Source: Batillaria attramentaria (Eukaryota > Mollusca > Gastropoda > Batillariidae). From it: DNA of 64,000 nt. The notes under the pieces were generated by a model. The model searched no databases, was not told the DNA's origin, and saw nothing but the letters and a program-made list of their open reading frames with translations. The stretch is from assembly GCA_018292915.2 (NCBI GenBank), contig JACVVK020000035.1, forward strand, positions 284,001-348,000, given 5' to 3'. Positions 14,661-26,313 of this stretch are shown in pieces; the stretch's first letter is position 1, and the number at the start of each line of letters is the position of its first letter. Both the position numbers and the translations under genes were made by a program.

Positions 14661-16320
14661 ACTTGGATTTGCTGTATAAAGAGATTTTGTTTGCACTTTC
14701 TAACATGCTTTCAGGTGAGAAACGTGGCATTAGAGATTCAGGGCAGTACGGAAATTTGCATGTACGCTTACACACACATGCACGCAACCAGGAAAAATTT
14801 GAAAAACTTGGCCAAGCTTCGAATTGGTCGACGAGGTTGGTGTGTGGCTGCTTAACGTTCTAGCAAGGGACGTACTTTATGTGCATAGTTCCTTTAATGT
14901 TTGGTTTAGATCTTCCATTTCATCATTTATGTGAATGATGCTGCCTGCTGATGCCCTTGCTTCTTTGTCACACCCTCCCCCCCCCCCCCCCCCCCCCATT
15001 CCCCACGCTTTTTTTTCACAACCCTGTTTCCTGACTGAGTAGCCAGTGCCTACAGTCTGCTCTGTGAAGCGAAACTGGTAAACTGCCTGTTGTCTGAAAC
15101 TTACCTGCTATGAATGAAACTGGTTCTGCAATTGTAGCTTTTTTTTTTTTTTTTTCATTGGATGCTTGCCTTTGTTCCTGTGGGGCTGCTGCTTAGCACA
15201 GCAATGGGAGAGAGTCAGTGAATATGTGAAGTGGTTGGAGGGACAGAGAGGAATGCTCACTCGGTGCACACTTTGTCTGCTGTGCCTTTTATTTTTGTAT
15301 GTAGTTGTACTCTTTTTCTGTTTTTTTTTTTTTTCAAGATATGATGTCTGAGCTTTACGTGCAGGGTGTTGTATGCGTTGATGACTATGATGTGACCTTG
15401 TGTAAGCTGGTTAACTGTCAAAATGGAATACAGAACTTTGACCATAGTCATCTTTCACTATCAGTGCATGTCCTATGCAGGTCTCTGAACTATGATATGT
15501 ACTTACATCTGTAACTGGTTTCAGCTCTGCCTGTGTCTTGTATGTGTTTTTTTTTTTTTTTTTTTTTTGTACTGAGAGGTCTTAGGGTGCTTCAGTTAGG
15601 AGATGATCCTGTCTTTTGATCTTTTTGATACTGGAATACCTTGTGTGTAATGTGGAGTTACAGACTTTATATTCATACACACACACACACACTGCTAGTC
15701 TACTATATATGATCAGGGTCTATGATCTTTATTCAGGCTGCTATTAGTGGGGCAAATAGGCATTGATATCTGTGCTTTTGCAGTACACATACCTTCAGAA
15801 AGCTGTCTGTTACGGACATGGTTAGATTCAGGTGATGAATTTGGCAGTGGTGTGTGTTTTATCTGCTTCCTTCACCAAAGTGTGTGATGGAAGCGCAGAA
15901 ATGCATGTGCCAAACTGACACTATTGCCCAGTGCAGTGCCTTGTCCTCTGTAGGACAGATGGTAAAACCTTCATGATCTCACTCTTCTCAGGCCTCAGTT
16001 GTTTTTTTATGTAGATGCATGGGTCCCCTTTAGGATCACTCTAAATTCTAATCTATGAGCTGCTTTATAATTATCCGCCTCCCTGTCGATGGCTTTCAAA
16101 AGCCAGAAATGTCTCTACCACAGTAATTCTGATTCAGTGGACCAAGCCATTGTATCCACTGGTTGGACTTGTTCAGGAAAATCTGATAATTTGATGAGCT
16201 ATGACTGAGAATTTTTTTATTTAGTCACTGGCATCTTCCATTTGAAACAAATCACACAATCCACCACTTTTTCTATTCTGCCGGTGAAAAGCAGGTACAT
16301 ATGTATACTGAATAATTTAA

Positions 16321-16372
16321 GATTCAATTCAAGGTTACTTTATTAATCCCTCATGGGGAAAGTAACAAAACA
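16321..16372 (-). repeat. Retroelement 3' tail fragment
   Basis: Read on the minus strand it is TTTCCCCATGAGGGATTAAT followed by AAAGTAACCTTGAATTG, the tail type also seen in plus orientation at 2600-2640. Confidence 0.4.
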
Positions 16373-17402
16373 GCAGACCCATTGCAAGCAGAGTTGTGCC
16401 CCTTCCAATTGATGAATATTAGCATGAAACCAAACTTGTTCTTTTAGAGTAAAAAAACTGTTAAAGTTGCAGTCTTTACGTGAACATTATTTATGGAAAA
16501 CAGGTTGACAGAAGAAACAGCAAAAAGCCTTTGTGTGTGTGTATGTGTGTGTGTTCCTCAGTAAATATACTGCTGAATTGAATTTGATATGCTTATCCTG
16601 CCATCTCTGAATGTCATCTGCCTGTAACACGCCTGACCACATATCTGTCCAAGAGTTTGTGCTGTGCTCTCTTTACACAGCAGTACATGCAGTGCTGGTA
16701 TGTATGTAGCGGTAATTTTGTTTCTGATGACATTATTCTGTTCACCCACGAACCTTTTACACAAGGCCTACGTTGGTATAACAGGAAAGACACAAAGGAC
16801 GGAATCTTGGTTTGCATGTGACTACATAGGTGGTGGCTGCCAGTAAGGAGACACAGGGATGGATAGCGATGGAAATGTTTAGTTGAGGTTCCCACCATGC
16901 ATGATGGGGCACAAATCTGTTCAGCGTGTGCTGCTAGCAATAGTTCCAATTGGCCACTGGTACATCATTTGCATATCTAACACCAGTCAAGGAGATTACC
17001 GGTATTCAGACTGCTGGGGTAATAATGGTGTGTGAAATATTACACAAAGCAAATGTGATGTAAGCCAGGTATATCTTTGCTATATATATATATGCACTTG
17101 TGTATTTGCGGGAGTGTACATGCAGTTGCTACATATTTATTTTTGCACGTCAAATTAAAGGGATGATGACTGCTCATGCAGTGTTGGTGTAGACGTGACC
17201 GTATCGTGCAGTGTTGGCGTAGATACAGTATCTACACAGTGATCGTTCTTGCCGTGTGATTGTGCTAGGTAGAAGCATGCAATGAGATTTATTCGTGATT
17301 TCTATGTTTTGGGGGGTGTGTGTGCTGCATGATAACACCGTATGTCAGTGCTATATGTCTGGTCAGCTGTGCAGCTAGAATCTGACTTGCACAGTTTTTG
17401 AT

Positions 17403-17570
17403 AGGGAGCTCAGTTGGCTGTGCTGGTACAGCACCAGACTTTCAGAGCTGGGGTCATGAATCCTGAATGGGAGCCAAATATGCATGCTAACTTCTTCTTT
17501 TTTTTTTCTGCCCCATTTTTGAGATCACCTGTACTGTGTTGGAAAAGGACGTTTAACGTGCAGTGTACTG
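17403..17570 (+). mobile_element. tRNA-derived SINE copy
   Basis: The head GGGAGCTCAGTTGGCTG has tRNA A-box character. It is followed by a B-box-like GGTCATGAATCCTGAATGGG, then GAGCCAAATATGCATGC, a T run and the tail GTTGGAAAAGGACGTTTAAC shared with the SINE at 58385-58617. Confidence 0.6.
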
Positions 17571-19329
17571 CCAGCCAACCACCCGTTCACCATTTTCAGT
17601 TAACGGCTCTTTCACCCAGAAGTCTGTCCTTGCCATTGTTTACTGTTAACCATATTAGCAATATCATTGTAGTCATGTATTATAGTGTAGCAAGTTTGGG
17701 TATGTGTAACGAAGGCCAAAGCTTTATCTAGAACAATTCAGAATTAACAGTAGGATATTTCTGTTCTGTGTTTTAGGTACCCAGAGGTACATGCGAAACA
17801 GTTCAGAATTTTGCTCTAACAGCAGTTATTTTTTCTTTCACACCTCTGACTCAGAGTCAGAATCCCGTGGATTATATGAGCCAGGAACAGACGGTAGCTT
17901 CGTACATGCAGCAGCTGTTTTGTTGTTTTCCCACGGACTCAATTATCCACAGCTCCATTTGCAATTCAAATGCTATCAACACTAATAAATTCTTCATGAG
18001 ACTAAAAAATAATGTAAAATTTGGTGCATGCACATGTAGCAATGTGTAAAATGACTCGTCATATCAATAGTTTCCTGCTGCTTTTTTCTTATGTTTTGCT
18101 TGGGTGGTTGTTGTTGGGGTGTGTGTGTGTGTTCATTAGCTGGTTGGTTTTGTGTGTGTGTGGGGGGGGGGGGGGGGCTGTTAAATGATAAATTATGCCA
18201 CTCAGCAATCATCATGAATATCAGAATAGGAAGTTTGCTGTTTTCCCTTTCCCTATTGTGCTGTTTAACCCTTTACAAAGTAACCGTACACCACGTTTTG
18301 CATGTACACCACCAGCACCAGACGTCATGACACAAACCAGCTGTAGGATAAAGCCAGGAGTGGAACAAGCATCACACCGAGTTGCTCCAGTTCAGGCATG
18401 TAAAGCTCATCTAGCAACCAGTTTGACAATACATCACAGCTGAATATCTGGTGTTTAGTGGCCAAGTACAAGTTTTGTACAACGTTCATCCAGAATGACG
18501 GTGCAGCTGTCTGTAACTTTTTGTGGCAAAGAATGTCTGTACGTACATGGAGCATGCAAGAGTGAATCTGTCAGGTGCATGCAGTGTATTTTTTTAATTA
18601 GTGCTTGCAATGGATTGTTCACTGCTGTCCCCCCCAATCCTTCCGCTACCATAACTCAGATGTGTATATTGTACCTTCCACTAATATATAAACTGGATGT
18701 GTGCATGGGTTTTCTGCTTAGGCTTGCACAGCGACTACACTTACTTGGCAGAGGCTTTTTTTCTTTTCTTTTCTTTTTAATTGAATTCCAGAGAACTGAC
18801 ATTTCCAGTTTTTTGTGCGTTTTTTTTTTCATTGTAATTTTCTTGTGAAAAGAAATGTACGATGTGAGTTTGTTTTCACTACCAAACCTGAAGCATGGTT
18901 GTTAATAAATGCCACATAGAAACTTCTCATTTTCTTGTGTGTGTGTTGTTGTTTTTTTTCTTTTTTCAGTGCATAGTTGGTGTAGACATTTCTGCTCAAG
19001 AAAGCAGCTGCGTATGTTAATCACCGAGTGCGTAACAGGGACCCAAAAAGTGGTGCCTGTTGTTGTTTTAACCCTTGTGGTGCTGAGATTGAAATATCCC
19101 ACACTACCTCCAAAGCTTTTTCAGCGTAAGACAATTTAATTCAGCACGACGGGGGTAAAACTCATTTTATGTGGATGCATTTTCGTTTATCAATCTCATG
19201 AGCCACAGATAGCCCTCTTTTTTTCTTTTTCTTGAAAACAATTCAGAATCACAAACGTGCACATTATGCCTTAAAATTTAAAAAAAAAAAAAAAAAAATC
19301 ACATCAGAGCTAACGCACACCCAGCTCCA

Positions 19330-19367
<38 letters not shown>

Positions 19368-19639
19368 TACAATGTGTAGAGTTCTTCATTTCAACCACAG
19401 ATAACAGTGCAGTCTTCAGCCTCTGTCTACTAACTGACCCACACTGAAGTCTGACACACACACACACACACACCGTGCACTACACGAGTTCACACAACAG
19501 TGACAAGTATAAATGTGCAGTTACGATGCTCTCACTGGTTCATCATCCCCCAACAGTCAAACTTCCATGTGCATTTCAGTAAGTCCATGATGTACTGCTC
19601 TTCTTCTTCAGTGTTCAGACACACCAGGGTCATGGCCAT

Positions 19640-19990
19640 CGGATCAGATGTGTTGTTTGTCCATCGAGTCGACGAAGACCACGTTAACCATTGGGGGTTT
19701 GGTTGGTCGGGATACGTGTGTGCGTGCGTAAACGACTGACAAGGCCGATCCGTGCACAGAAAGTACGTGGGCAATTTGGACAAGGGATGAGGGGGACGTC
19801 ATCCTGGGGGTTGCTGGCTCTGGCTTTCCAGGCTTGCCTCTTTTGTTCTGCGGCTGATGTCCTGCTGGCCTGGCACAGCTTGGCACCTTTGTTGATGGAG
19901 GAATGCGACCCGAACCAGTCCATGGCAGTCACTTCAAACGCTTTCAGGGATGTGTTTCGGGTGTCGGCCATATGAACGGTGCAGTTCCTT
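19640..19990 (-). mobile_element. 3' fragment of a LINE with a C2H2-like C-terminus
   Basis: On the minus strand 19684-19971 encodes AAEQKRQAWKARASNP then CPNCPRTFCARIGLVSRLRTH. This Arg/Lys-rich segment plus Cys-x2-Cys...Arg-x-Gly-Leu...His-Thr-His ending is typical of the end of some metazoan LINE ORF2 proteins. It ends with GTCTTCGTCGACTCGATGG, a common LINE 3' end. The reading frame is shifted upstream, so the piece is dead. It sits downstream of the aldo-keto reductase on the same strand. Confidence 0.55.
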
Positions 19991-20227
19991 GAAATGCTGT
20001 CTCAGTTTGTTTCTCTCATGTTCCTCTCTCTTCCTGCTGTACCATCTGATCAGATGAAGGTTCTGATGAACTGGGCAGTTCCTTGTGCGCTTTGTTCGTC
20101 CCTCTCCAGTTAGTCCATCCAGGCAACCACACAGTGAACCCTAAGGTGTATGAAAGAGGATAGTCCAGAACAATACTCCGCAGTTTGAGTCCTGGGTGCC
20201 TGTAGCACTTCCGATCATCTGGATCAG

Positions 20228-20373
20228 CTATACCACAGAGTCAGGGTTCCAGCAGTAGTGAGTGCCTGTGTGGAGCCCAGTGAGTCGACTCATGTCCTCC
20301 TCGGTCAAACTGAAGTCAAATATATCGATGTTCTCCTTGATGTGCTGGGGATTCGTAGACTTGGGAAGAACAC
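20228..20373 (-). CDS. AKR exon 8 (terminal)
   Basis: Encodes GVLPKSTNPQHIKEN (cofactor motif) and ends HYCWNPDSVV before TAG. The acceptor TTGCCAG follows a long TG repeat rather than a pyrimidine tract. Confidence 0.9.
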
Positions 20374-20378
20374 CTGGC

Positions 20379-20425
<47 letters not shown>

Positions 20426-23400
20426 CCATATACCAGCATCTGCCAACGCTTTGGAATAAGAATAAGATGTTGACTGCACCTTGATAAATGCATTCTTGTG
20501 ACAATTACCAGTAATGTAGCTGAAAAATAAAACAAAAATGTCTTAGAATTTTCAAAGTAAAAAAAAAAAAGAGGCGAAAAAAACACCACCACAAACACTG
20601 CAAGATTAATGGAAGATATAGAAGCTAGACTTTGTTCATACCGATGCCCTGCTGTATGGCCCACCTCAACAGGACCTGAGCTGGTGTCTTGTCCAAGTCA
20701 CCGGCTATCTTTCTCACCACTGGGTCACTCAAAAGCTGCAACAAAACACTAATACAGCACTTCAAGCAACAAACATTTGTTAATTTTCAAAAGATGGAAT
20801 TGCCATCAAGGCAGGTTCTGGGGGAAAAATAACATCTGTTGCTAAGACAGAAGAGTGTCACCAATGTTAATGTACCAGGGATACCAGAATTACAGCACAC
20901 CCAAGAGCATGTTACCTTCAAACCAGTTTTGAACAGGCAATCTCCCTGTGATATCACGTCAAGCATATTAGGCAATCTTCCTGTCATAAACTGATAACAA
21001 TACAGAACATCATGCACTGCCCATATGGTTAGAGAAGACAGACAGATGTATAACAAAACTTTACTGTCACTCCATACCTTATTGTCTGCAGCTGAAGTAC
21101 CCAGGGAAGAATAAGCCTGGAGGTGAACGTCATATTTACCACACCAGTCCAACTCATCTTGCTGTATCAGATGCGGGTGGAACTCTGTCTGTAATATAAA
21201 TGTGCATGATTGTAAACATCCTGAAATACTCCCACTGAAATATCAATTAGGCAAAACAAAACAAAAAATTGTTGTTTCTGGTAACCCGACCTACCCTATA
21301 TTTCCCCCCGACTCAATAAATATTTTTGGCTGCTGGAAAAAAAAAAGAAAAAAAAAGAAGAAAAAAATACAAGCACGACCAGTTTCGGTTTTCATGCGCC
21401 TGTTGTCAGGGAAGTCGTGCGCCATCACAGACCCAAGATTAGAACGAAATATGGTAAGATAGTGTTTTATAATATTAAATACAGTTTCACAGAGCATCAT
21501 TTTTTATTAATACCCTGTTTCTTTGTTCTTGTGTGTGTGTGTGTGTGTGTGGTGGGGGGGGGGGGGTGTTAAAAAAACAAAAAAACAACAACAACAAAAA
21601 AACACCTACCTACCTACCCTATGTTTTTGTAGCCATGTTACCAGAAACAACAATTTTTTTTTTTTTTTTTTTTGCCTAAGCACGCAGGAGAAATCACAAC
21701 TATGCCCTTCTATTCGGCACCATTGTAAATGACAACCCTTTGTTCATACCTGAAAATATAATGATAATATATTGCCATGTGCTCTACTACATGAAACTAC
21801 CAAAACATTGGAATACATCTGCTACTAGTGCTAGGCATAATGATTGGCTTGCCAAAATCTTACGACAGAAAAATTGTTTGCTTCATGTGTAAGGCTGAGC
21901 TCATCATTGTTGAAAACAGGCCCGACAGATACACCCTGCCCATACAAAACATGATTGTTCTCTGTCACTGTCCCTTTCCACTGTCATGTCTAAATGAAAA
22001 TTTGCAGGTGAACCAAGTGGAGAACTAAATTCTCTCTGTTCTTGGACTAACTTTGTAGATAAGTATGCTACCATATTGCGTGTGTCAACTACTAGAGGTG
22101 CCGACTGCTTTTACCTGAAGAACTGCTGGAACTGTTTTGCAGGAAGCCACCAAGTCCTTCAGATGGCGCTCTAGAAAGTTGGACACGCCAATTGCTTTCA
22201 CTTTGCCTGAAAACAAGGGTAACATATTATTTAAGATGATATGTACAATACTTTTCGAACTAGCAGGATATGTTTCCATACTACACGGTAGGCAACTTCC
22301 GTGCGAGTCAGACTGGACTTTTTGTATTTGTGTACAAGACTGCCGAAAGCATCAACTCAATCATTCTCAATGTTACACTGACGTAAACCATACAACAGTT
22401 TCGCACGAACAGCACCACCACATTTTCTGATCACAACTCTAACAAACATCAACACATGAAATACGTAGTCACCTTCTGCAAGCAACTGCTCCATGTCAGT
22501 CCAGCTGCCCAACCGGTTCTCTCTGTGCCGCGGGTCCTCAGGCCGAAGCTTCTGCGTCCCAGGCCAGTGAATGAGGAAAAGATCGAGGTAAGTGCACTGG
22601 AGACGGGCGATTGATTGGAGACAGGCAGCTCGACAAGCACCGGCACCCTGGTCACGCGGGGCTGTGGATACACTTGGAGTTGGTAATACACTATGCATGA
22701 ACCAGTACATCACTCTTCTATAAGTTCTATCAGCAGAGTTAGAAATTTCCAAGAGGACAAACATCTAGAGAGAAACACTAATCCATGGGGCTGGAGACAG
22801 TTGGAATTTGAAGGGAACATTTACTCCATTACAGGGTTAAGGAAGGACCATTATATTGGGCTTCAATGCGCTATGCCTCCAGCAATATTATATATTAGTT
22901 TCCATCTTAAAACTGGAAGCAGTGTAAAGAGCATTACCAAACTAGCTGTAGGCCGAGTTATTTAAATGCTTGAATGCTCAGTGGAGCATACCAGTTCTAA
23001 CATTACAGAATACATGGCAGTGTGTGGTTCACTCATGCAACACTAACCTGACAGTGATAGCAAAGTTAAAGTAGGAGCTACACATGACAGGAGAAGTGAT
23101 CATTTAACTTTCTTACACATACCCAGCTTGCTGGTGATGAAAACATCTTCACGTGTGAGACCATGCTTGGGTAACAAGACCTTCAGACTGTTGCCGATAT
23201 CCTCTTCATTACGATACACTGATGCTGTGTCTGAAGCATTGACAAATATATATATACCAACAGTCAGAATAATATGAATTATGTTTTATAATGTAAAAAA
23301 TGCACTGTATCTCGATCCACACACACACATGTATGTGTATACTAATCACTACAATCTTTACTATCATATCTCCAGGGATTATGAAAAGACTTGTCCGACA

Positions 23401-24155
23401 GCCCACAGACTAGTGAAAATACCGTCGGATTAGTTAAATTGTTTTACCACTGGCCCGCCAGACTAGTTCACTCACGGCTCGGGCTCGGAAACTTTGCTCA
23501 AACCACATGATGAATAATTGATTTTCTTGTGCATGTGGTCATCTGAAATTTCAAAAACCGGGAATTTCTTGGGAGATCCAGGATTCTGGGACAGGTTTCT
23601 ACAACCGTCCAGAAGATTCCTGGAAATTCCAGAAGGTTGGCAGTTATGCTTATACACGTACATCAAATTCCTGCAACCACCAAGTTCTGCTGGAATTTGC
23701 ATGTGATCGTCATGAAGTTCATCTTACCAATCAGTCGATACCCAGCTGACAACGCAGCCTCCAAGACTTCGTCAACAGTGTTTGAGCCTCTTATTTTGAA
23801 TGTACCCACTGAAACATAGGCAAGGGTGACAGGATGGCTTTGATTGCCCAATGAGTGCTGTGTTACTGTTAGACAGGTGGCAGGTTATGCAGGAAGACAG
23901 TATATATCATGGGGAAATCGAGTGGGGATAACTGGGTGACTATCTTAGCCAGGTAATCGCCTTATAAGTTATAGGCCTACACGCGATCGCTTTTATCAAA
24001 ATGAACTGAGAGAAGAGATGCGTCTTGAGGTTCCACTCGAAAATCTTGATCGTTGTGGAGAAATGCGTGCTTCAGAATTCGTTCTGCCCGCCGTAATAGC
24101 ACTTACAACCAATCAGTGGCATGCTGGATCCTGTGTTGAGTTTAACACATTTCAT
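20228..24155 (-). CDS. Aldo-keto reductase, eight exons, 289 aa
   Basis: Exons on the minus strand: 24155-24107, 23808-23728, 23230-23123, 22661-22473, 22206-22115, 21188-21078, 20735-20642 and 20373-20228. Their 870 bases join in phase with AG/GT borders throughout and end in TAG. The start ATG (AACATGA context) gives MKCVKLNTGSSMPLIGLGTF, a standard AKR beginning. The catalytic tetrad is present: D44 and Y49 in DTASVYRNE, K78 in ITSKL, H111 in LFLIHWPG. GVSNF, EFHPHL and AYSSLG are further AKR signatures. Family members are cytosolic (beta/alpha)8-barrel NAD(P)H carbonyl reductases. The short length resembles the YtbE/prostaglandin-F-synthase-like group. In the cofactor motif LPKSTNPQHIKEN the usual Arg is His252. 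Substrate unknown. Confidence 0.93.
20381..20422 (+). repeat. CA microsatellite at the last AKR acceptor
   Basis: (CA)21 on the plus strand, hence (TG)21 in the AKR pre-mRNA, ending about 8 bases before the exon 8 acceptor. Confidence 0.95.
20642..20735 (-). CDS. AKR exon 7
   Basis: Acceptor TTGTTGCAG. Encodes LLSDPVVRKIAGDLDKTPAQ then VLLRWAIQQGI. Donor GTATGA. Confidence 0.92.
21078..21188 (-). CDS. AKR exon 6
   Basis: Acceptor TATTACAG. Thirty-seven codons in phase 0, TEFHPHLIQQDEL then VHLQAYSSLGT. Donor GTATGG. Confidence 0.92.
21531..21567 (+). repeat. GT microsatellite plus G run
   Basis: (GT)10 followed by 13 G, inside AKR intron 5. Confidence 0.9.
22115..22206 (-). CDS. AKR exon 5
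   Basis: Acceptor TTTTCAG. Encodes GKVKAIGVSNFLERHLKDLV and TVPAVLQ. Donor GTAAAA. Confidence 0.93.
22473..22661 (-). CDS. AKR exon 4
   Basis: Acceptor ATCCACAG. Encodes LQCTYLDLFLIHWPG with His111, and ends TDMEQLLAEG before donor GTGACT. Confidence 0.92.
23123..23230 (-). CDS. AKR exon 3
   Basis: Encodes DTASVYRNEEDIGNSL (Asp44, Tyr49) and EDVFITSKL (Lys78). Donor GTATGT. Confidence 0.93.
23728..23808 (-). CDS. AKR exon 2
   Basis: Acceptor TTTCAG, donor GTAAGA. Encodes GTFKIRGSNTVDEVLEA then ALSAGYRLI. Confidence 0.92.
24107..24155 (-). CDS. AKR exon 1
   Basis: ATG at 24155-24153. Sixteen codons plus one base, then donor GTAAGT. An earlier ATG upstream is closed by TAG after seven codons. 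Confidence 0.9.
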
Positions 24156-24242
24156 GTTGCCGACGATTTGGTCTGGAATTTCCGACGCAGCTGGTGCTGG
24201 ACAGGGCAGTGGATACGCTAGCAGCTCCTCTCGGGTTTCATC

Positions 24243-24250
24243 TTTTTATA
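24243..24250 (-). promoter_or_regulatory. Candidate TATA box of the AKR gene
   Basis: TATAAAAA on the minus strand, 88-95 bp upstream of the start codon. It would place transcription start near 24220 with a 5' UTR of about 65 bases. No experimental support. Confidence 0.4.
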
Positions 24251-26098
24251 CTTTAGTTGATCCCATCCTCAGCGCTACAGTAGCAGCTTCAACACAGAAA
24301 GACTGTGTGAGCTGAAACATTCAGAAAATAATACCGGCGATTCAGGAGTAGAGGGGGGACGGAGGGGAAGTAGGAGCTGTTTCCATTACAGAAGTTGGTC
24401 ACCGCGCTGCAGTTTCTCTGCCTGTTGGTTACTGCGGAGGAGTTTGCCGGTTGTCAACTGAGTAAAAACTTCCGGTTCAGTCTAGTGGTCTGCTCCTGGC
24501 ATCAGTAATAATTTATACAAGCTGGTGCGAGCTCTGTGGGCAGAACACGCTTCCAGTCTCTTGCGATTCGTCAAAGGAAGTTGTAGGTTAGCAAGGTAAG
24601 TCATATGTGAGATCAGGGGTAAAAATGCACAGTGCACAGTTACAAGCAGGGTACGTTTCCTGTTTAATTGTGGAAGGCTAACAAAGGTTTGTAAGTGAAT
24701 TTGCGTATGCCATCTGTTTCGGTCTGCAGCAGCAGATCTATCCAGCCGCGCTGCCAACAGGTGTGTGCGTTGAATCGGCTCACGATGTAGCTCATGTGTG
24801 CTTCAGTGAAACAGAAGTCCGTCGAAGTCAACATAATAGTTCTAAACGCACAAATTGATCGGGGCTGTTTGGGTGCCGGTTTAGATAAATGTTTTGACCA
24901 GCACAGTGACAGCTTCACTGGGAGCGGCATCGAGCAAGCCCATGTACAGCTGCTAGCAGTTTTCTCGCAGTGACTAGGAGAGCATCGGTAACACTTGGTT
25001 CGGTACACATTCCATGACTCAGTTACAGTTTTGACACAAATTTACAGCTGCATTCGGTGTAAATTTAGCACTCATGTACAGGGCTTCAGAACTGAATATA
25101 TATATATCCATTGGAACTGTAAATTGTAATAGGGCAAATGTGCTGGCTGACTGTAAAAGTACAGGACTTCATAATGAACTTAGTCAGCTGTGGTGCAGAA
25201 ATGATGGAATCATGTCCTCCCTGGTAAAATGTAACTGGACATTTCAAAAATGAAGTCAGTCTGTGACCAATGTCTGACACGGACATGAAATCCTGCTATA
25301 TATATTCTCCACTCTGCTATGCTTGAAGGGTTAAACATTTCCATGTTAAACACACATGTGCACATCATAGTCGTTGCGCTCGATGTGTCTACTAACTACA
25401 AAACTGAGCACAGCTGTGCTCGGTGACAGAGACATACGTATACATGTCTCGGTGACAAACTGATTGAAGATGCACTGTCCGCCATGTTTGCACGTCTAGT
25501 GATGTAGTGCAGCCAGTCAGAATCTGTTGTGGAAACCACAGTCACAGTTGTGGCTATTTGAAATCCAGGTTGCTGTGATGACGCCACAGCAACGGAAACC
25601 CCCAAAATCATAACTGTGTCACAACCGCAGTGGACAGCACCGTGGCGCTCCACAGTGCCCAGTTAAGAGCCGGCTTTAGGAAACATGTGCCTGCTTGGAA
25701 GAAACATAGCTCTCACAAAAAAACACTTTATGTGCCCACTGTATGCACGGTCAACCCAGCTACTCACCCGTTTACTTATATCAGTCGAAACTGCAGCTGT
25801 ATTCGTGAGTCTGTTTTCCTTTTGAAACCTTTCGAAGCCCAAGGCTAAAACACAGGAAATGCGCACTGGCCCAACTTGCAAAAATCATGATGAAACTGTA
25901 TGTCCCGTGTTTATGATAGCTATGTGTTGGAAGATCATCTATGCAAAAAAAAAAGCATGACCTATGTGAAATGGCAAAGAAATTTGAGACATTAAAAAAC
26001 AAACACATACAAAACACACACACACACACACACAAAACCTGAATCACTGAATGTGTTAGGCCTAATGACCTTTTTTTTTACATGGGTTCTGTTTGCAG
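24251..26098. other. Divergent intergenic region between AKR and cytochrome b561
   Basis: No coding exon seen. ACTTCCGGTTC near 24468, an ETS-type site, and a good donor (GCAAG then GTAAGT) at 24595/24596 suggest an untranslated first exon of the b561 gene near 24480-24595. That would put two divergent transcription starts a few hundred bases apart. Confidence 0.35.
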
Positions 26099-26105
26099 GT
26101 TCAGG

Positions 26106-26313
26106 ATGTACTTTGACAGCGAGTCCAGCACAGCAGATCTGCGCTTCTTTACATGGCTTGTGCTAGCATCTCAGGTGCTAGGCGTGCTGGCCGTGGTGCT
26201 GGTGGCGGTGTGGATGGGACATTTCCAGGGTGGCTTTGCATGGGACGCCACCAGCGTGTTCAACTATCACCCGCTGTTCATGGTGATAGGCATGGTTTTC
26301 CTGTACGGTGACG
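26106..26313 (+). CDS. CYB561: CYB561 exon 1 (coding part)
   Basis: TM1, [27 protein letters not shown]; ends with one base before donor GTGAGT. Confidence 0.9.

Larger units (their letters stand above)
12573..19640 (+). other. LRRFIP 3' UTR and intergenic DNA
   Basis: No convincing coding exon. The 3' UTR starts at 12573, but its end is unclear; AATAAA occurs only far downstream (17984, 18904). The stretch contains GT microsatellites, poly-T and poly-C runs and two degraded tRNA-type SINE copies. Confidence 0.5.

Noticed and set aside
20228..24155. Bacterial origin (horizontal transfer) of the aldo-keto reductase
   Set aside because: Seven spliceosomal introns and animal-like YtbE-group sequence; composition matches its surroundings.
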